Below, piece by piece: positions 30,290 to 42,400 of a stretch of DNA of 64,000 bases. The notes beneath the pieces were generated by a model. That model saw only the letters and a list, made by a program, of their open reading frames with translations, did no database searches and was not told where the DNA came from. The stretch is taken from positions 4,543,022 through 4,607,021 of the forward strand of contig OY997644.1 of assembly GCA_963921795.1 (NCBI GenBank). Direction: 5' to 3'. Each line of letters opens with the position of its first letter. Within the stretch, counting starts at the first letter, position 1. The stretch is from Nannobrachium achirus (lineage: Eukaryota; Chordata; Actinopteri; Myctophiformes; Myctophidae). Made by a program: the position numbers and the translations under genes.

Positions 30290-30720
30290 AGGGCCTGTAC
30301 TAATTAATCAAGAGAGAGGAGTGAAAGAAAAAATAATAATAAGAAAAAAGGGCGCTTATTTCGAGACCTTTAACTGAATAACAGCCAATGCTAGGTAGCC
30401 TAATAAGAAAGGGGAGAGTGAAAAAATATTTAAAAAAAAAATATATATATATAAAGGGAGGAGAGAAAAAAAAAAAGAAAAACACTGTTTTCAAGCTAAA
30501 GCTATCCTAATCATTCAGTTTCATAGCTGTTAGATGCAATCTTGTAGGGAGGGAAGGAAGGGGGGAAATACATGGAGAAAGAGAAAAGAAAAGAAAAAAA
30601 ATAAGAAGATAGGGACAAAGAATGCGTCCCCTAGTTAACAGTTCGTTTGAAAGTAAATGGTAGTAATAGTAATACGATACAAACGAACGGAGGGGAGGGA
30701 GGAGAGAAAAAAAAATAAAC
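30290..30720. repeat. Purine-rich low-complexity tract
   Basis: Runs of GAGAGAAAAAAAA, GGAGAGAAAAAAAAAAAG, AAAGAAAAGAAAAAAAATA and GGGGAGGGAGGAGAG. On the minus strand it gives Phe/Tyr-rich ORFs without meaning. It lies just past the 3' side of the L1-type ORF1 and may be a degraded inter-ORF or UTR segment of that element. Confidence 0.55.
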
Positions 30721-30789
30721 TGTCGGCACCTGCTATAATATGTCCTCTTAATCTCCTCCCTCCAAGGGAACAAAGTCAAATGAACCTAT

Positions 30790-30955
30790 AATTCCGCCTG
30801 ATATTCTTCTGTAACGTACATATCAGGGTCTCAGTATCCTATAGTTCATCCTGACATTCTTCTGTAACGTGCATATCAGGGTCTCGATATCCTATAGTTC
30901 AGCCTGATATTCTTCTGTAACGTGTATATCAGGGTCTCAGTCTCCATATATTAGA
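30790..30955. repeat. ~53-bp tandem repeat, three copies
   Basis: GATATTCTTCTGTAACGT..ATATCAGGGTCTC, then a TATCCTATAGTTCA linker, three times. It sits directly downstream (minus strand) of the ORF1 stop codon, so it belongs to that element's region. Confidence 0.85.
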
Positions 30956-30990
30956 AAGTTTATCCTCTTTCAAGAAGCGACATGGTAGAC

Positions 30991-31845
30991 TCACTGTTCG
31001 TTGATAAAGTCCAGGGCCTGTTTCGGGTCACTAAAGCGTCGTTCCACGCCGTCTGCCAGGGACATTTTAAGGATCCCGGGGTGTACAATGGCGAAAGATA
31101 ATCCTTTGCTGTGGAGGGCCACCTTGCAATCTTTAAACTTTTGACGCTTCATCTCCATCGCCTTGGTGCGGTCAGGGAATATTTCGATTTTATGGCCCTC
31201 CCAGGTAAGCTCCTTGTCTCTTGCTGTGCGTTTGATCAGAGCCACATCTTGAAGAGACATGAATTTTGCGATGATGATTCTCGCCTGCATGCCCTCTCGC
31301 TGCACTGCTGGAACCCGGTGTGCATTGTCCACTAGGCCTACTAGGCCTCTTGGAAAATTAATTTCCAGGAGTGTGGGCAATATTTTCTCCAGAAATTCCA
31401 CAGCATTTGGCATGTCGCATTTTTCTGGGAACCCCCGGAAGCGCAGGTTATAATTTCTACTCCTTTGTTCAAAGAATTCAAGCTTTGATTGTAATTGTTC
31501 CATTTTTTGATCCATCTGAGACGCAGTCACTGGGGGGTCGGCTTTAGCGGCCTCCGCGGCGTCTTCAAGGGAGGAGATCCGTGCTTCCGCGTCGTCTAGG
31601 CGTTTTGAGATAATGGACAGTTTTGAATCGATGGCTGAAACAGACTTTTTAATTTCTCTTGTTTCTGTTAGGTTTTTCTTCTGGTCTGCTTCCATCCGTT
31701 TCAGTAGCAGGTGCATACTTGTGATTTCTTCAGCCATTTCTTTGTCCTCAAGGACGCCAGGGCCATGCGGGCCTGGATCTCTCTGGCTAGATTGTTCAGC
31801 GATTTGATTCTTCTTCTGAAGGCGTGTAGTTGACGGTGTGGCCAT
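30991..31845 (-). CDS. L1-type LINE ORF1 protein (RNA-binding chaperone), intact 284 aa
   Basis: Complete ORF from ATG at 31845 to stop. The N-terminal ~60 residues are polar. Residues ~60-135 are a heptad-rich coiled coil (SKLSIISKRLDDAEARISSL and MEQLQSKLEFFEQRSRN). Next is an RRM-like part (YNLRFRGFPE, AVEFLEKILPTLLEI) and a C-terminal domain with AHRVPAVQREGMQARIII, FPDRTKAMEMKRQKFKDC and a final DPKQALDFINEQ. This order is that of Transposase_22/L1 ORF1p, which trimerises and binds the element's RNA. No endonuclease or reverse transcriptase ORF follows on the minus strand, so the element is incomplete. The ATGGCCACACCG start is preceded by a short 5' region. Confidence 0.85.
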   Translation of the reverse strand: MATPSTTRLQKKNQIAEQSSQRDPGPHGPGVLEDKEMAEEITSMHLLLKRMEADQKKNLTETREIKKSVSAIDSKLSIISKRLDDAEARISSLEDAAEAAKADPPVTASQMDQKMEQLQSKLEFFEQRSRNYNLRFRGFPEKCDMPNAVEFLEKILPTLLEINFPRGLVGLVDNAHRVPAVQREGMQARIIIAKFMSLQDVALIKRTARDKELTWEGHKIEIFPDRTKAMEMKRQKFKDCKVALHSKGLSFAIVHPGILKMSLADGVERRFSDPKQALDFINEQ

Positions 31846-31956
31846 ATAGATGTTTATTTCAGCAATCTTTCGCTGGCTTTAGGTGACCCGTGGGCTAACA
31901 GGAGCTTTTAAAATCGTATAATTCGCATGGTGGTGCCAGGAGCTCTCAGTCTAAGC

Positions 31957-31990
31957 AGCCATCTACCAGGAAGCGTCCTGGTAGATGGCT
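31957..31990. repeat. Perfect 15-bp-arm hairpin with 4-nt loop
   Basis: AGCCATCTACCAGGA, loop AGCG, TCCTGGTAGATGGCT. It lies ~110 bp upstream of the ORF1 start on the minus strand and may mark the 5' end of that element or a junction. No terminator-like T run. Confidence 0.9.
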
Positions 31991-32129
31991 AAGATGTTTA
32001 ATTATCATCTTAGAGGTATTAAAAAGTCCTTAAATTGACAATTTAGAAATGTTCAGATACCCTTTATACACTTAAACTTTATGTTGGTTTGTTTACTGTT
32101 GAGTAGGAAAACAATGTTGCACATTAAGT

Positions 32130-32190
32130 TAATCATCTGAGGACCCCCCTGGGGGTCCGACCCACAGGTTGAGAACCACTGATCTAGAGC
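32130..32190 (-). mobile_element. hAT-like terminus fragment
   Basis: GGGGGTCCGACCCACAGGTT then GAGAACCACTGATC matches the reversed CAGTGGTTCTC end used by other copies in the window. Its partner end is not visible. Confidence 0.45.
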
Positions 32191-32199
32191 TATACTTAC

Positions 32200-33540
32200 A
32201 GAGTTCAAGATCAGAGTAGCTGGCATGAACCCTAGTCAACACTTGACGGTAAATGGTCAAGTGAAGAGTGTGACATCGCTGTATCAACAGGCCTTTAGTG
32301 AGTCCTGTTCCTGGAAGACGGATGAAGATCCATCCTTAAAGGAGAATCTTGGCCCAGAAGGCAATCTTACCCTCTAAAAGTACTTATTTGGTCCCCCAAA
32401 AGATGGTCCAGGTTTTCTGTTTTCAAAAGATGCAATATATTCCATTTTGCGTCCATCTGTCCTACCCGACCAGGGCTTCAGACAGGAGTGAGTGGATAAA
32501 TTGTTAATCTGCGTATTTATCTCGCTAGAAAGTCGCTACATGCCTGCGGCAGATAATGCCTCGAGTCAGTATGCATTGTTTATTTGCAACCAGCTCCGCC
32601 ATTATTGTCGTAAACCTGTGATCTTTGAACTCCTGTTGAAATCTTGTGTCTTGCGCTACTTCCAGGAGCCTGTTCACTTGCATTGCAACGGAAGTATAGC
32701 GCGAGACACGAGATTTCAACTATGAACCATGCACTGTCTCTCCTTTCCTTTCTTTCCAAAACTCTCGAATGAGTTGTTTCTAACCAGCTCTCCCTCCATG
32801 TCTCACAGGAAACCCTTTTGGATCCAAACCAGTTCAATTCAATTCAAAGCTGCCCATTCCGCACAATTTGTATGTTGTTTTCTTGCACTCTCGTATCCTT
32901 TCATACTCTTTTATTGTTTCTCCCACAATTTTTATGTTGTTTTTATAGTTAATGCTGTGTGAAGTGCTTCAGAGAGGTCAAGGGTGGATGACACAAGTAC
33001 AGATGTGCCTTTTCAACTCTTCATATTTTGTATCTCCTCTCTTTTCCAGAGGAGAATGGAAGGATTTTTTTTTTGCAAATGGTAAGAAACCACTCCATTC
33101 CAATTGAAAAGCAGAATCCACCTTCAGAAGTAGATTTAAACTTTGAGGTCAGATAAGGTCATAAATCTACTGTCTTGCCAATCTTGCAGGATGTGTGACG
33201 TTTTGAAATGGCACATCTGTATCAGTACCTCATCTGGAGATAGAACAGTGAAGGAAGACAACAAGCATGATATAATTGCCTCGTATCTCCACTTCATTTG
33301 AGCTACTCTTCTCACAGCTCTGAGGGTTTAGATAAGCAAGGAGGAGAAGTGGAGACCGGCGTACCGGCTTGGAAGAGAGAGAGAGCAGTGACACACAAAG
33401 ACAGATGAAAACGTATGATGAGATGCAGTGAGGAAAGGAACCACCAGCTGGAAACCTGCAAGTCAAACTGAGTATAATAGAGAGAGGGTTGATGGAGGGA
33501 GTACACATATACAGTACCTTTTGCCAGTCGATCGATGTCT
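32200..33540. other. Intergenic, inverted repeat but no gene seen
   Basis: GTTGAAATCTTGTGTCTTGC (32635-32663) faces GCGAGACACGAGATTTCAAC (32690-32720) as ~30-bp imperfect arms. Otherwise unique-looking sequence with short ORFs only. Confidence 0.45.
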
Positions 33541-33567
33541 GTCTGTTTAGCTATATCTCTCTCTCTC

Positions 33568-33568
33568 T

Positions 33569-33622
<54 letters not shown>
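33568..33622. repeat. (CTGT)n microsatellite
   Basis: About 13 CTGT units following CTCTCTCTCTTT. Confidence 0.95.
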
Positions 33623-33887
33623 CATATATATAAGGTGTCACTCAATCTTCTGGCACATCGGGCAGAGACATAGGTGACCAAATATACAGATGGCAAAGCA
33701 TGTCTATCCAGGACTGTTTGTGCAGATGAATAAAATAAAAATAATTCAAATACACAAAGAATACATTGCTAACTTGTATTTCTTTCTTACTACTACTGTA
33801 CAGAAGGCAGTGTAAAATACTTCTGGAAGCATGAAAAGGAGGGAAAACCTGATGAAATGACGTTGAGAGGATACAAGAAAGTTAATT

Positions 33888-34800
33888 TAATTGCGACCGA
33901 AGGTCGCATATACTCTGAAGAACCATGTCGCTTGAGTGACCTTCCGTATCCTCGTGACCGTCCTTCCGTATCCTCTGTGATGTCAGGGTGATGTCAGCAA
34001 GTTGTGACATCACTTCCTGTACAGGGCGGCTACACGAAATGTGGATAACACTATATATGGAGATAGTCCAGTCCATCATGTCATATGGGACTACCGTTAT
34101 AGAAAGTAGCCATTGTTAGGCCGGAGTCAATGGCTTTCTGTCTGACTGTCTGTACAGGAAGTGATGTCACATGACATACTTTTTATATATATATGTAAAT
34201 ATGGGGGCGTCTGTGTTAAAAACGTTTAGTTGTCAAGCTCAACGTTGGGCATTTGGACCTATACATGGAGAAATGGAGCGAATCTGTTTGGTCTAAACAT
34301 GGAGATGTGGAGAACACTATATATGGAGAAAGTCCATTCCATCATGTCATATGGGACTACTGTCATAGACAGTAGCCATTGTTAGGCCAACTCAATGGAC
34401 TGAGTCAAGCTCAACGTTGGGCATTTGGACCTATACATGGAGAAATGGAGCGAATCTGTTTGGCCTAAACATGGAGATGTGGAGAACACTATATATGGAG
34501 AAAGTCCATTCCATCATGTCATATGGGACTACCGTCATAGACAGTAGCCATTGTTAGGCCAACTCAATGGACTGAGTCACAGTGATGTAACTCAGGTGGA
34601 CCTATACATGGAGAAATGGAGCGAATCTGTTTGGCCTAAACATGGAGATGTGGATAACACTATGGTATATGGAGATAGTCTAGTACATCATGTCATATGG
34701 GACTACCGTCATAGACAGTAGCCATTGTTAGGTCGGAGTCAATGGCTGTCTGTCTGACTGTCTGTACAGGAAGTGATGTCACATGACATACTTTTTATGC
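33888..34800. repeat. ~172-bp tandem repeat, 3-4 copies, beside a GCGACC hairpin
   Basis: (G)CCTAAACATGGAGATGTGGA starts at about 34291, 34463 and 34634 (spacing 172 and 171). A divergent first copy lies near 34030-34140. The unit includes ATCATGTCATATGGGACTAC and GTAGCCATTGTTAGGC. The hairpin GCGACCGAAGGTCGC at 33894-33908 resembles the tip of family A elements. Confidence 0.8.
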
Positions 34801-34840
34801 CCATATATGAGTCCTTCTGTACCACATCTCCATGTTTAGG

Positions 34841-34916
34841 CAAACTCCACACAGAAAGGCCCTATCGCCAACCCAACCTAGGGTGTGAGCGATAGGGCCT
34901 TTCTGTGTGGAGTTTG
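34841..34916. repeat. Perfect 28-bp inverted repeat with 20-nt spacer
   Basis: CAAACTCCACACAGAAAGGC plus CCTATCGC (34841-34868) is exactly complementary to 34889-34916. The sequence is the common GTGGAGTTTGC(A/G)TG repeat block present here head-to-head. Confidence 0.95.
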
Positions 34917-35036
34917 CGTGTTCTCCCCGTGTCTCCTAGGGTTGATACCCTCACAAAAACATGAACAAACTCCCCCCAGAATGACAACAACTAGAATCGT
35001 CAGAGAAACGCTGTGGTTGGCCAGATTGTCAAGAAT

Positions 35037-35100
35037 TGGCGCGACCTCGCCCTTTAGGGCGAGGTTGCATGTCACCCTGAGGTCGCATTCCACCCTCGGG
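35037..35100. repeat. GCGACC-associated hairpin cluster
   Basis: GCGCGACCTCGCCCTTTAGG GCGAGGT folds as a perfect 10-bp stem (ACCTCGCCCT/AGGGCGAGGT). It is followed by GAGGTCGC and an ACCCT..AGGGT-like pair. Reminiscent of family A and B tips, but no complete element is visible. Confidence 0.5.
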
Positions 35101-35119
35101 TGTCTTACTAGTTTAATCT

Positions 35120-36200
35120 AATCTAGTCTGACAACAATGCATCTCTAGCATTAATCAAAGTTTACAGACTTCTATGCTGACTTCCAGAGGATTTACCCTC
35201 ATTTCACTAATTCCCCATGTCTCTGGCAATATAGTGAGGCCAACTCTTGCAGTCTACTGTATAACAAACAGATCAGACATTCAAGGACTCATGTCAATCA
35301 GTTCATTATTGATCTTGAGCTTTTCCACACACCCCCAAAATGCTCAATTAGTCTCTGAAGTCCTGGCCAGCCAACAGGCATTAAAGAGAGGCATGCATGC
35401 GAAATGTGATCTTTGTCTAGTCCCCCTGTGAAAGTTAGGAAAGGACGAGAGAGGAAAAAAAGAAAGCAATAAATCATTCTTCATATAGTCCTATAGAATT
35501 ACAGTTTCAACCGTGCAGTCTGCAGGTGGTCTTTTGTAATGTCTTCAAATGGCTTGAATTGTTGCCCAGCTGTGAGTGTCGCCTGATGGGCACATCCTTA
35601 TCCAGCCTCATCCATCCTTTAACACTATCTCTATTAATGTTCCCATCATGCCAATGTCCCAATACCACTCGACTGCCACTCACTATCTAGGAACGAATGG
35701 TGGCATACTTAATCATCAGGTATTATGATTATACTTAGAGGAAGATTTTTTCCAAAAAGTGTACAGAAAGTGTTAAAATTATATTTTTATATTACACCCA
35801 CACAGGCACACACAAAGAGTATAATCTACCTGTATGTCTTTAAGTGATATTCTGTTGAACATTGGATGACTACTAGGCCGGGTTCAACTCCTTTACCTTA
35901 ACTCGAGGATGATTGAGCATGATAAAAAAATCGTTTTCAATTGAAGTGGATGGCAGCACCATGACGATAAAGCCATCATAATTGATGTGAACGCCGACAT
36001 ATCGTTATCGTTATCTTTATCGCGCCCAGTGGGAAAGAACCTTTAGCCTTTAGCCTCATGACACTGATGAAGATGCACTAGCATCGAAACGTTAGTCACT
36101 CCTGTATACTGGCACCTGAATAAAAGGTTAAAACCGTCTGAGCTGCTCCAGTGTCTCTCTCTTCTGCAACCTTTAGCCTGGCTCAGAGCTGTGCAGCCAT
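35120..36200. other. Intergenic, degraded repeats
   Basis: No gene. GTTATCGTTATCTTTATCGC near 36004 and GATGCACTAGCATCGAAACG near 36075 look like ends of common fish dispersed repeats. The rest is unique. Confidence 0.4.
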
Positions 36201-36209
36201 AACTGCAGA

Positions 36210-36430
36210 TTAAAGGAGTAGTTCACCCCCAAAATGACTTTTTTTCTATTGATTAGTCACGCCATGGAGACTAGAGTTCAATAATATTTTTAGTTATTTG
36301 TCGCATTCCTAAGATAAAAATGTGATAACAATAAATTTACCCCCATTTGTTCCGGATGGGGACCCGTTTAGAAACGGGTCCCAATCCGGAATTAATGGGG
36401 GTAAATTTAGGAATGTGACAAAAACCAAAA
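36210..36430. mobile_element. MITE-like repeat TTAAAGGAGTAGTTCACCCC with central palindrome
   Basis: Starts TTAAAGGAGTAGTTCACCCC as at 3990. The centre is a ~30-bp-arm imperfect palindrome (ACCCCCATT..TTCCGGAT..GGGACCCGTTT against AAACGGGTCCC..ATCCGGAA..AATGGGGGT, about 36338-36408). The end GGAATGTGACAAAAA mirrors GTCGCATTCCTAA. It directly abuts the first family B unit. Confidence 0.65.
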
Positions 36431-36431
36431 A

Positions 36432-39400
36432 ATACTAGAAAATATTGTTCCTTCGAAACAATTGTGGGCTCGCTTCAAGCCAGAAAACGATGGCTATAAA
36501 AGTACAAAATGTCAAGATCGCAGGCAGTGCTCTCTTTGACGTTACTGACGTCAAAGATTGGTCCATTTTGTTCCAAAAATGTGTTGTGCCAAAGTTGACC
36601 CGCTGGCCTGGTATAACAGGCCAATGTAAGAAGGGTGGTATCTGTTCCTTGACCTATTGGGAATGTGCTTGCAAGATTTCACGCACATTGCAGGCTGTGT
36701 TCATGATTTGAGGTGTTTTTGGCTTTGGCCACTTTATCGCTGCTTGCAGCTATATTTATTATTATTATTATTATTATTTTTGTGTGTGTGCACTTCATAG
36801 GCATATTAGATAAAGGTCCTTAGATTGTGTGTAGAATTTTTCATGCAAATTGCTAAAAAAAATCCTAACGGGTTTAAGCATTTCACAAACTGCTCAAAAT
36901 GATATAGCGCCCCCCTTTGGTCAATTGGAGTAAGATTGGTTTTAGTGATATTTGGACTAACACTCTACATCTTTGCCAAATGCCATGAACATGTTACTTT
37001 GCATGTATGATTTAGAGGCAGAAGAATAATTTGTATAAAACTGCAATATTCATTGAATTATTAAAAAAGCAAAAAAAAAAAAAAAAATCAGATCTGACAG
37101 ATCTTTAGATATTGGTCCAAAGTTCATGTAAAAAAAGTTTTGTGGACGTGACGCGAAAATTCCAGAATAAAAGCGGGTTTAAGTGTTTTACAAACTGCTC
37201 AAAATGGCGGAAAATCGAAGGGCGGAGCTTACAAAGCTTATAAAGACACAGATGTCTTCCGATTGAGTCAAAGCACGCGTGTAAGCAAGTTGCATGTCTT
37301 CAAACGAAACGAGGCATGACTTATGTTTAAAGTTTGAATTTTCAAACGCTTCGTATAGCGCCCCCCTTTGGCCGATTGGAATAAAATTGGTTTCAGTGAT
37401 ACTTTGACTAGCCCTCTACATCTTTGCCAAATGCCATGAACGTGTAACGTTGCATGTATGATTTAGAGGCCGAAGAATAATTTGCATAAAACCGCAATAT
37501 TGATTGAATTATTAAAAAAATATATTTCACTTTAAAAGAAATCCGACCAGACAGTTTGACCGTATTGGTCCAAAGTTCATGTGAAAAAGGTTTTGTGCGC
37601 GTAACGCAAAAATCCCAGGAGGAGATAGATTTTTACTGTTTTTCATATAATTCAAAATTCTGGGGGATCTAAAGGTCAAAAGTTAAAAGTCAGAGCGTAA
37701 AAGTTGTTCGGCATGAGGAGACGCATACGTGTATACAGGTTTCATGACTGTACGTATAACAGAGCATGAGCTCTATCTGTTCAAAGTTCGCACTTTCGAA
37801 GGCTTCCTACAGCGCCACCATTTGGCCGATTGCTGTAAAAAATAATAGCACACTTCGCCACTGTAAGCTGAACACATTGATGTTTTTATTTTCATTTTCT
37901 GTCTAAGTATGTAGGAGTAGAAAGGAACCGAAGTTCCCGTCTACTGACTGATAGATAACTAGAAAATATTGTTCCTTCGAAACAATTGTGGGCTCGCTTC
38001 AAGCCAGAAAACAATGGCTATAAAAGTACAAAATGTCAAGATCGCAGGCAGTGATCTCTTTGACGTTACTGACGCAATCGGACGCTGCATGCGTGATTTG
38101 AGGCATTTTGTTCCAAAAATGTGTTATGCAAAAGTTGACCCGCTGGTGGCGCTATAACAGGCCAATGTGAGAAGGGCGGCATCTGTTCCTTGACCTAGTG
38201 GGAATGTGCTTGCAAAATTTCACGCACATCGCAGGCTGTGTTCATGATTTGAGGTGTTTTTGGCCACTTTATCGCTGCTTGCAGCTATATTTATTATTAT
38301 TAATATTATTTAAAAAAAATTGTGCACTTCATAGGCATGTTAGATAAAGGTCCTTCGATTGTGTGTAGAATGTTTCATGCAAATTGCAAAAAAGAACCCT
38401 AGAATAAAAACAGGTTTAAGCGTTTCACAAACTGCTCAAAATGATATAGCGCCCCCCTTTGGCCAATTGGGGTAAGATTGGTTTTAGTGATATTTGGAAT
38501 AACACTCTACATCTTTGCCAAATGCCATGAATATGTTACTTTGCATGTATGATTTAGAGGCAGAAGAATAATTTGCATAAAACTGCAATATTCATTGAAT
38601 TTATTAAAAAAGCATGTTTAAATTTAAAAAGAAATCCGATCTGACAGATCTTTAGATATTGGTCCAAAGTTCACGTAAAAAAAGTTTTGTGCACGTGACG
38701 CGAACATTCCAGAATAAAAGTGGGTTTAAGTGTTTTACAAACTGCTCAAAATGGCAGAAAATCTAAGGGCAGAGCTTACTCAACAAAGACACAGATGTCT
38801 TCCGCTTGAGTCAAAGCACGCGTGTAAGCAAGTTGCATGTCTTCAAACGAAACGAGGCATGACTTATGCCCGTTTAAAGTTTGAATTTTCAAACGCTTCG
38901 TATAGCGCCCCCCTTTGGCCGATTGGAATAAAATTGGTTTCAGTGATACTTTGACTAACCCTCTACATCTTTGCCAAATGCCATGAACGTGTAACTTTGC
39001 ATGTATGATTTAGAGGCCAAAGAATAATTTGCACAAAACCGCAATATTGATTGAATTATTAAAAAATTATATTTCACTTTAAAAGAAATCCGACCAGACT
39101 AGTTTGACCGTATTGGTCCAAAGTTCATGTGAAAAAAGGTTTGTGCGCGTAACGCAAATATCCCAGGAGGAGATAGATTTTTACTGTTTTTTATATAATT
39201 CAAAATTCTGGGGGATCTAAAGGTCAGAGGTCAAAAGTCAGAGCGTAAAAGTTGTTCGGCATGAGGAGACGCATACGTGTATACAGGTTCCATGACTGTA
39301 CGTATAACAGAGCAGGAGCTCTATCTGTTCAAAGTTCGCACTTTCGAAGGCTTCCTACAGCGCCACCATTTGGCCGATTGCTGTAAAAAATAATAGCACA

Positions 39401-42400
39401 CTTCGCCACTGTAAGCTGAACACATTGATGTTTTTATTTTCATTTTCTGTCTAAGTATGTAGGAGTAGAAAGGAACCGAAGTTTTGAGGAGAACTTGATA
39501 TGACGGTTAGATATTGTCACTAGAAAAATATTGTTCCTTCGAAACAATTGTGGGCTCGCTTCAAGCCAGAAAACAATGGCTATAAAAGTACAAAATGTCA
39601 AGATCGCAGGCAGTGCTCTCTTTGACGTTACTGACGTCAAAGATTGGTCCATTTTGTTCCAAAAATGTGTTGTGCAAAAGTTGACCCGCTGGTGGCGCTA
39701 TAACAGGCCAATGTAAGAAGGGTGGTATCTGCTCCTTGACCTATTGGGAATGTGCTTGCAAGATTTCACGCACATTGCAGGCTGTGTTCATGATTTGAGG
39801 TGTTTTTGGCTTTGGCCACTTTATCGCTGCTTGCAGCTATATTCATTATTATTATTTTTTTTGTGTGTGTGCACTTCATAGGCATATTAGATAAAGGTCC
39901 TTAGATTGTGTGTAGAATGTTTCATGCAAATTGCAAAAATAAATCCTAACGGGTTTAAGCGTTTCACAAACTGCTCAAAATGATATAGCGCCCCCCTTTG
40001 GCCAATTGGGGTAAGATTGGTTTTAGTGATATTTGGACTAACACTCTACATCTTTGCCAAATGCCATGAACATGTTACTTTGCATGTATGATTTAGAGGC
40101 AGAAGAATAATTTGCATAAAACTGCAATATTCATTGAATTTATTTTAAAAAGCATGTTTCAATTTTAAAGAAATCCGATCTGACAGATCTTTAGATATCG
40201 GTCCAAAGTTCACGTAAAAAATGTTTTGTGCACGTGGAGTGAAAATTCCAGAATAAAAGCGGGTTTACGCGCTTTACAAACTGCTCAATATGGCGGAAAA
40301 TCGGGGGGTGGAGCTTACTTAACAACGACACAGATGTCTTCCGCTCGAGTCAAAGCACGCGTGTAACAAGTTGCATGTCTTCAAACGAAACGAGTCATGA
40401 CTTATGCCCGTTTGAAGTTTGAATTTTCAAACGCTTCGTATAGCGCCCCCCTTTGGCCGATTGGAATAAAATTGGTTTCAGTGATACTTTGACTAACCCT
40501 CCACATCTTTGCCAAATGCCATGAACGTGTAACTTTGCATGTATGATTTAGAGGCCGAAGAATAATTTGCATAAAACCGCAACATTGATTGAATTATTAA
40601 TAAAATATATTTCACTTTAAAAGAAATCCGCCGAGACTAGTTTGACCGTATTGGTCCAAAGTTCATGTGAAAAAAGTTTCATGCGCGTATCGCAAAGATC
40701 CCAGGAGGAGATAGATTTTTACTGTTTTTCATATAATTCCAAATTCTGAGGGATCTAAAGATCAGAGGTCAAAAGTCAGAGCGTAAAAATTGTTCGGCAT
40801 GAGGAGACGCATACGTGTATACAGGTTTCATGGCTGTACGTATAACAGAGCATGAGCTATACCTGTTCAAAGTTCGCACTTTCGAAGGCTTCCTACAGCG
40901 CCACCATTTGGCCGATTGCTGTAAAAAGTAATAGCACACGTCGCCACAGTAAGCTGAACACATTGATGTTTTTATTTTCATTTTCTCACTAAGTATGTAG
41001 GAGTAGAAAGGAACCGAAGTTTTGAGGAGAACTTGATATGACGGTTAGATATTGTCACTAGAAAAATATTGTTCCTTCGAAACAATTGTGGGCTCGCTTC
41101 AAGCCAGAAAACAATGGCTATTAAAGTACAAAATGTCAAGATCGCAGGCAGTGCTCTCTTTGACGTTACTGACGTCAAAGATTGGTCCATTTTGTTCCAA
41201 AAATGTGTTGTGCAAAAGTTGACCCGCTGGTGGCGCTATAACAGGCCAATGTAAGAAGGGTGGTATCTGTTCCTTGACCTATTGGGAATGTGCTTGCAAG
41301 ATTTCACGCACATTGCAGGCTGTGTTCATGATTTGAGGTGTTTTTGGCTTTGGCCACTTTATCGCTGCTTGCAGCTATATTCATTATTGCGACCGTAGGT
41401 CGCACTTACTACAGAAAGCTCCACCAGGTGTCCGTGCGTCAGTCCGTCACACGTCAGACGTCACACTTTTGCCCTGCTCATATCTCCGCAACCGTTGCCC
41501 CGATCCATGCCAGATTTTGCACACACACTCCTTACCTGCCAAACTACAACCTCCAAGGACCCCCGGAGTTCCAGGGACCCCCAGGTCCCTGGGGGACCCC
41601 CAGGTGTAAAAAAAATACCAAATGTGCAAAAATGACCAAATGACCACCCCCACGGGGCTACTCACGGGGAATTCCCGGGGACCACCCACTCCTGCTACTC
41701 CAGAACGGATGCAAAAGTGGTGGCGCCCCCAGTGGAGGACCCCCTCCACTGCAGCTCACATAAAATGCCCTAACTCGGCCTAGGAGCGTCCGGGAGAGCC
41801 GGGGCCGGTACCTATTCGTCCGCCAAGGCAACGCGGAGACCCCACCCCTCATTTCTCACATGGCCCTCTTCTAGCGAGACTTACGGTCGCTTATCTCCCG
41901 ATTAGGGAGTCTTACTGGTTATTATTTTTTTTGTGTGTGTGCACTTCATAGGCATATTAGATAAAGGTCCTTAGATTGTGTGTAGAATGTTTCATGCAAA
42001 TTGCAAAAAAAAAATCCAAACGGGTTTAAGCGTTTCACAAACTGCTCAAAATGATATAGCGCCCCCCTTTGGCCAATTGGGGTAAGATTGGTTTTAGTGA
42101 TATTTGGACTAACACTCTACATCTTTGCCAAATGCCATGAACATGTTACTTTGCATGTATGATTTAGAGGCAGAAGAATAATTTGCATAAAACTGCAATA
42201 TTCATGGAATTTATTTAAAAAAGCATGTTTCAATTTTAAAGAAATCCGATCTGACAGATCTTTAGATATCGGTCCAAAGTTCACGTAAAAAAAGTTTTGT
42301 GCACGTGGAGCGAAAATTCCAGAATAAAAGCGGGTTTACGCGTTTTACAAAGTGCTCAAAATGGTGGAAAATCGAAGGGCGGAGCTTACTTAACAACGAC

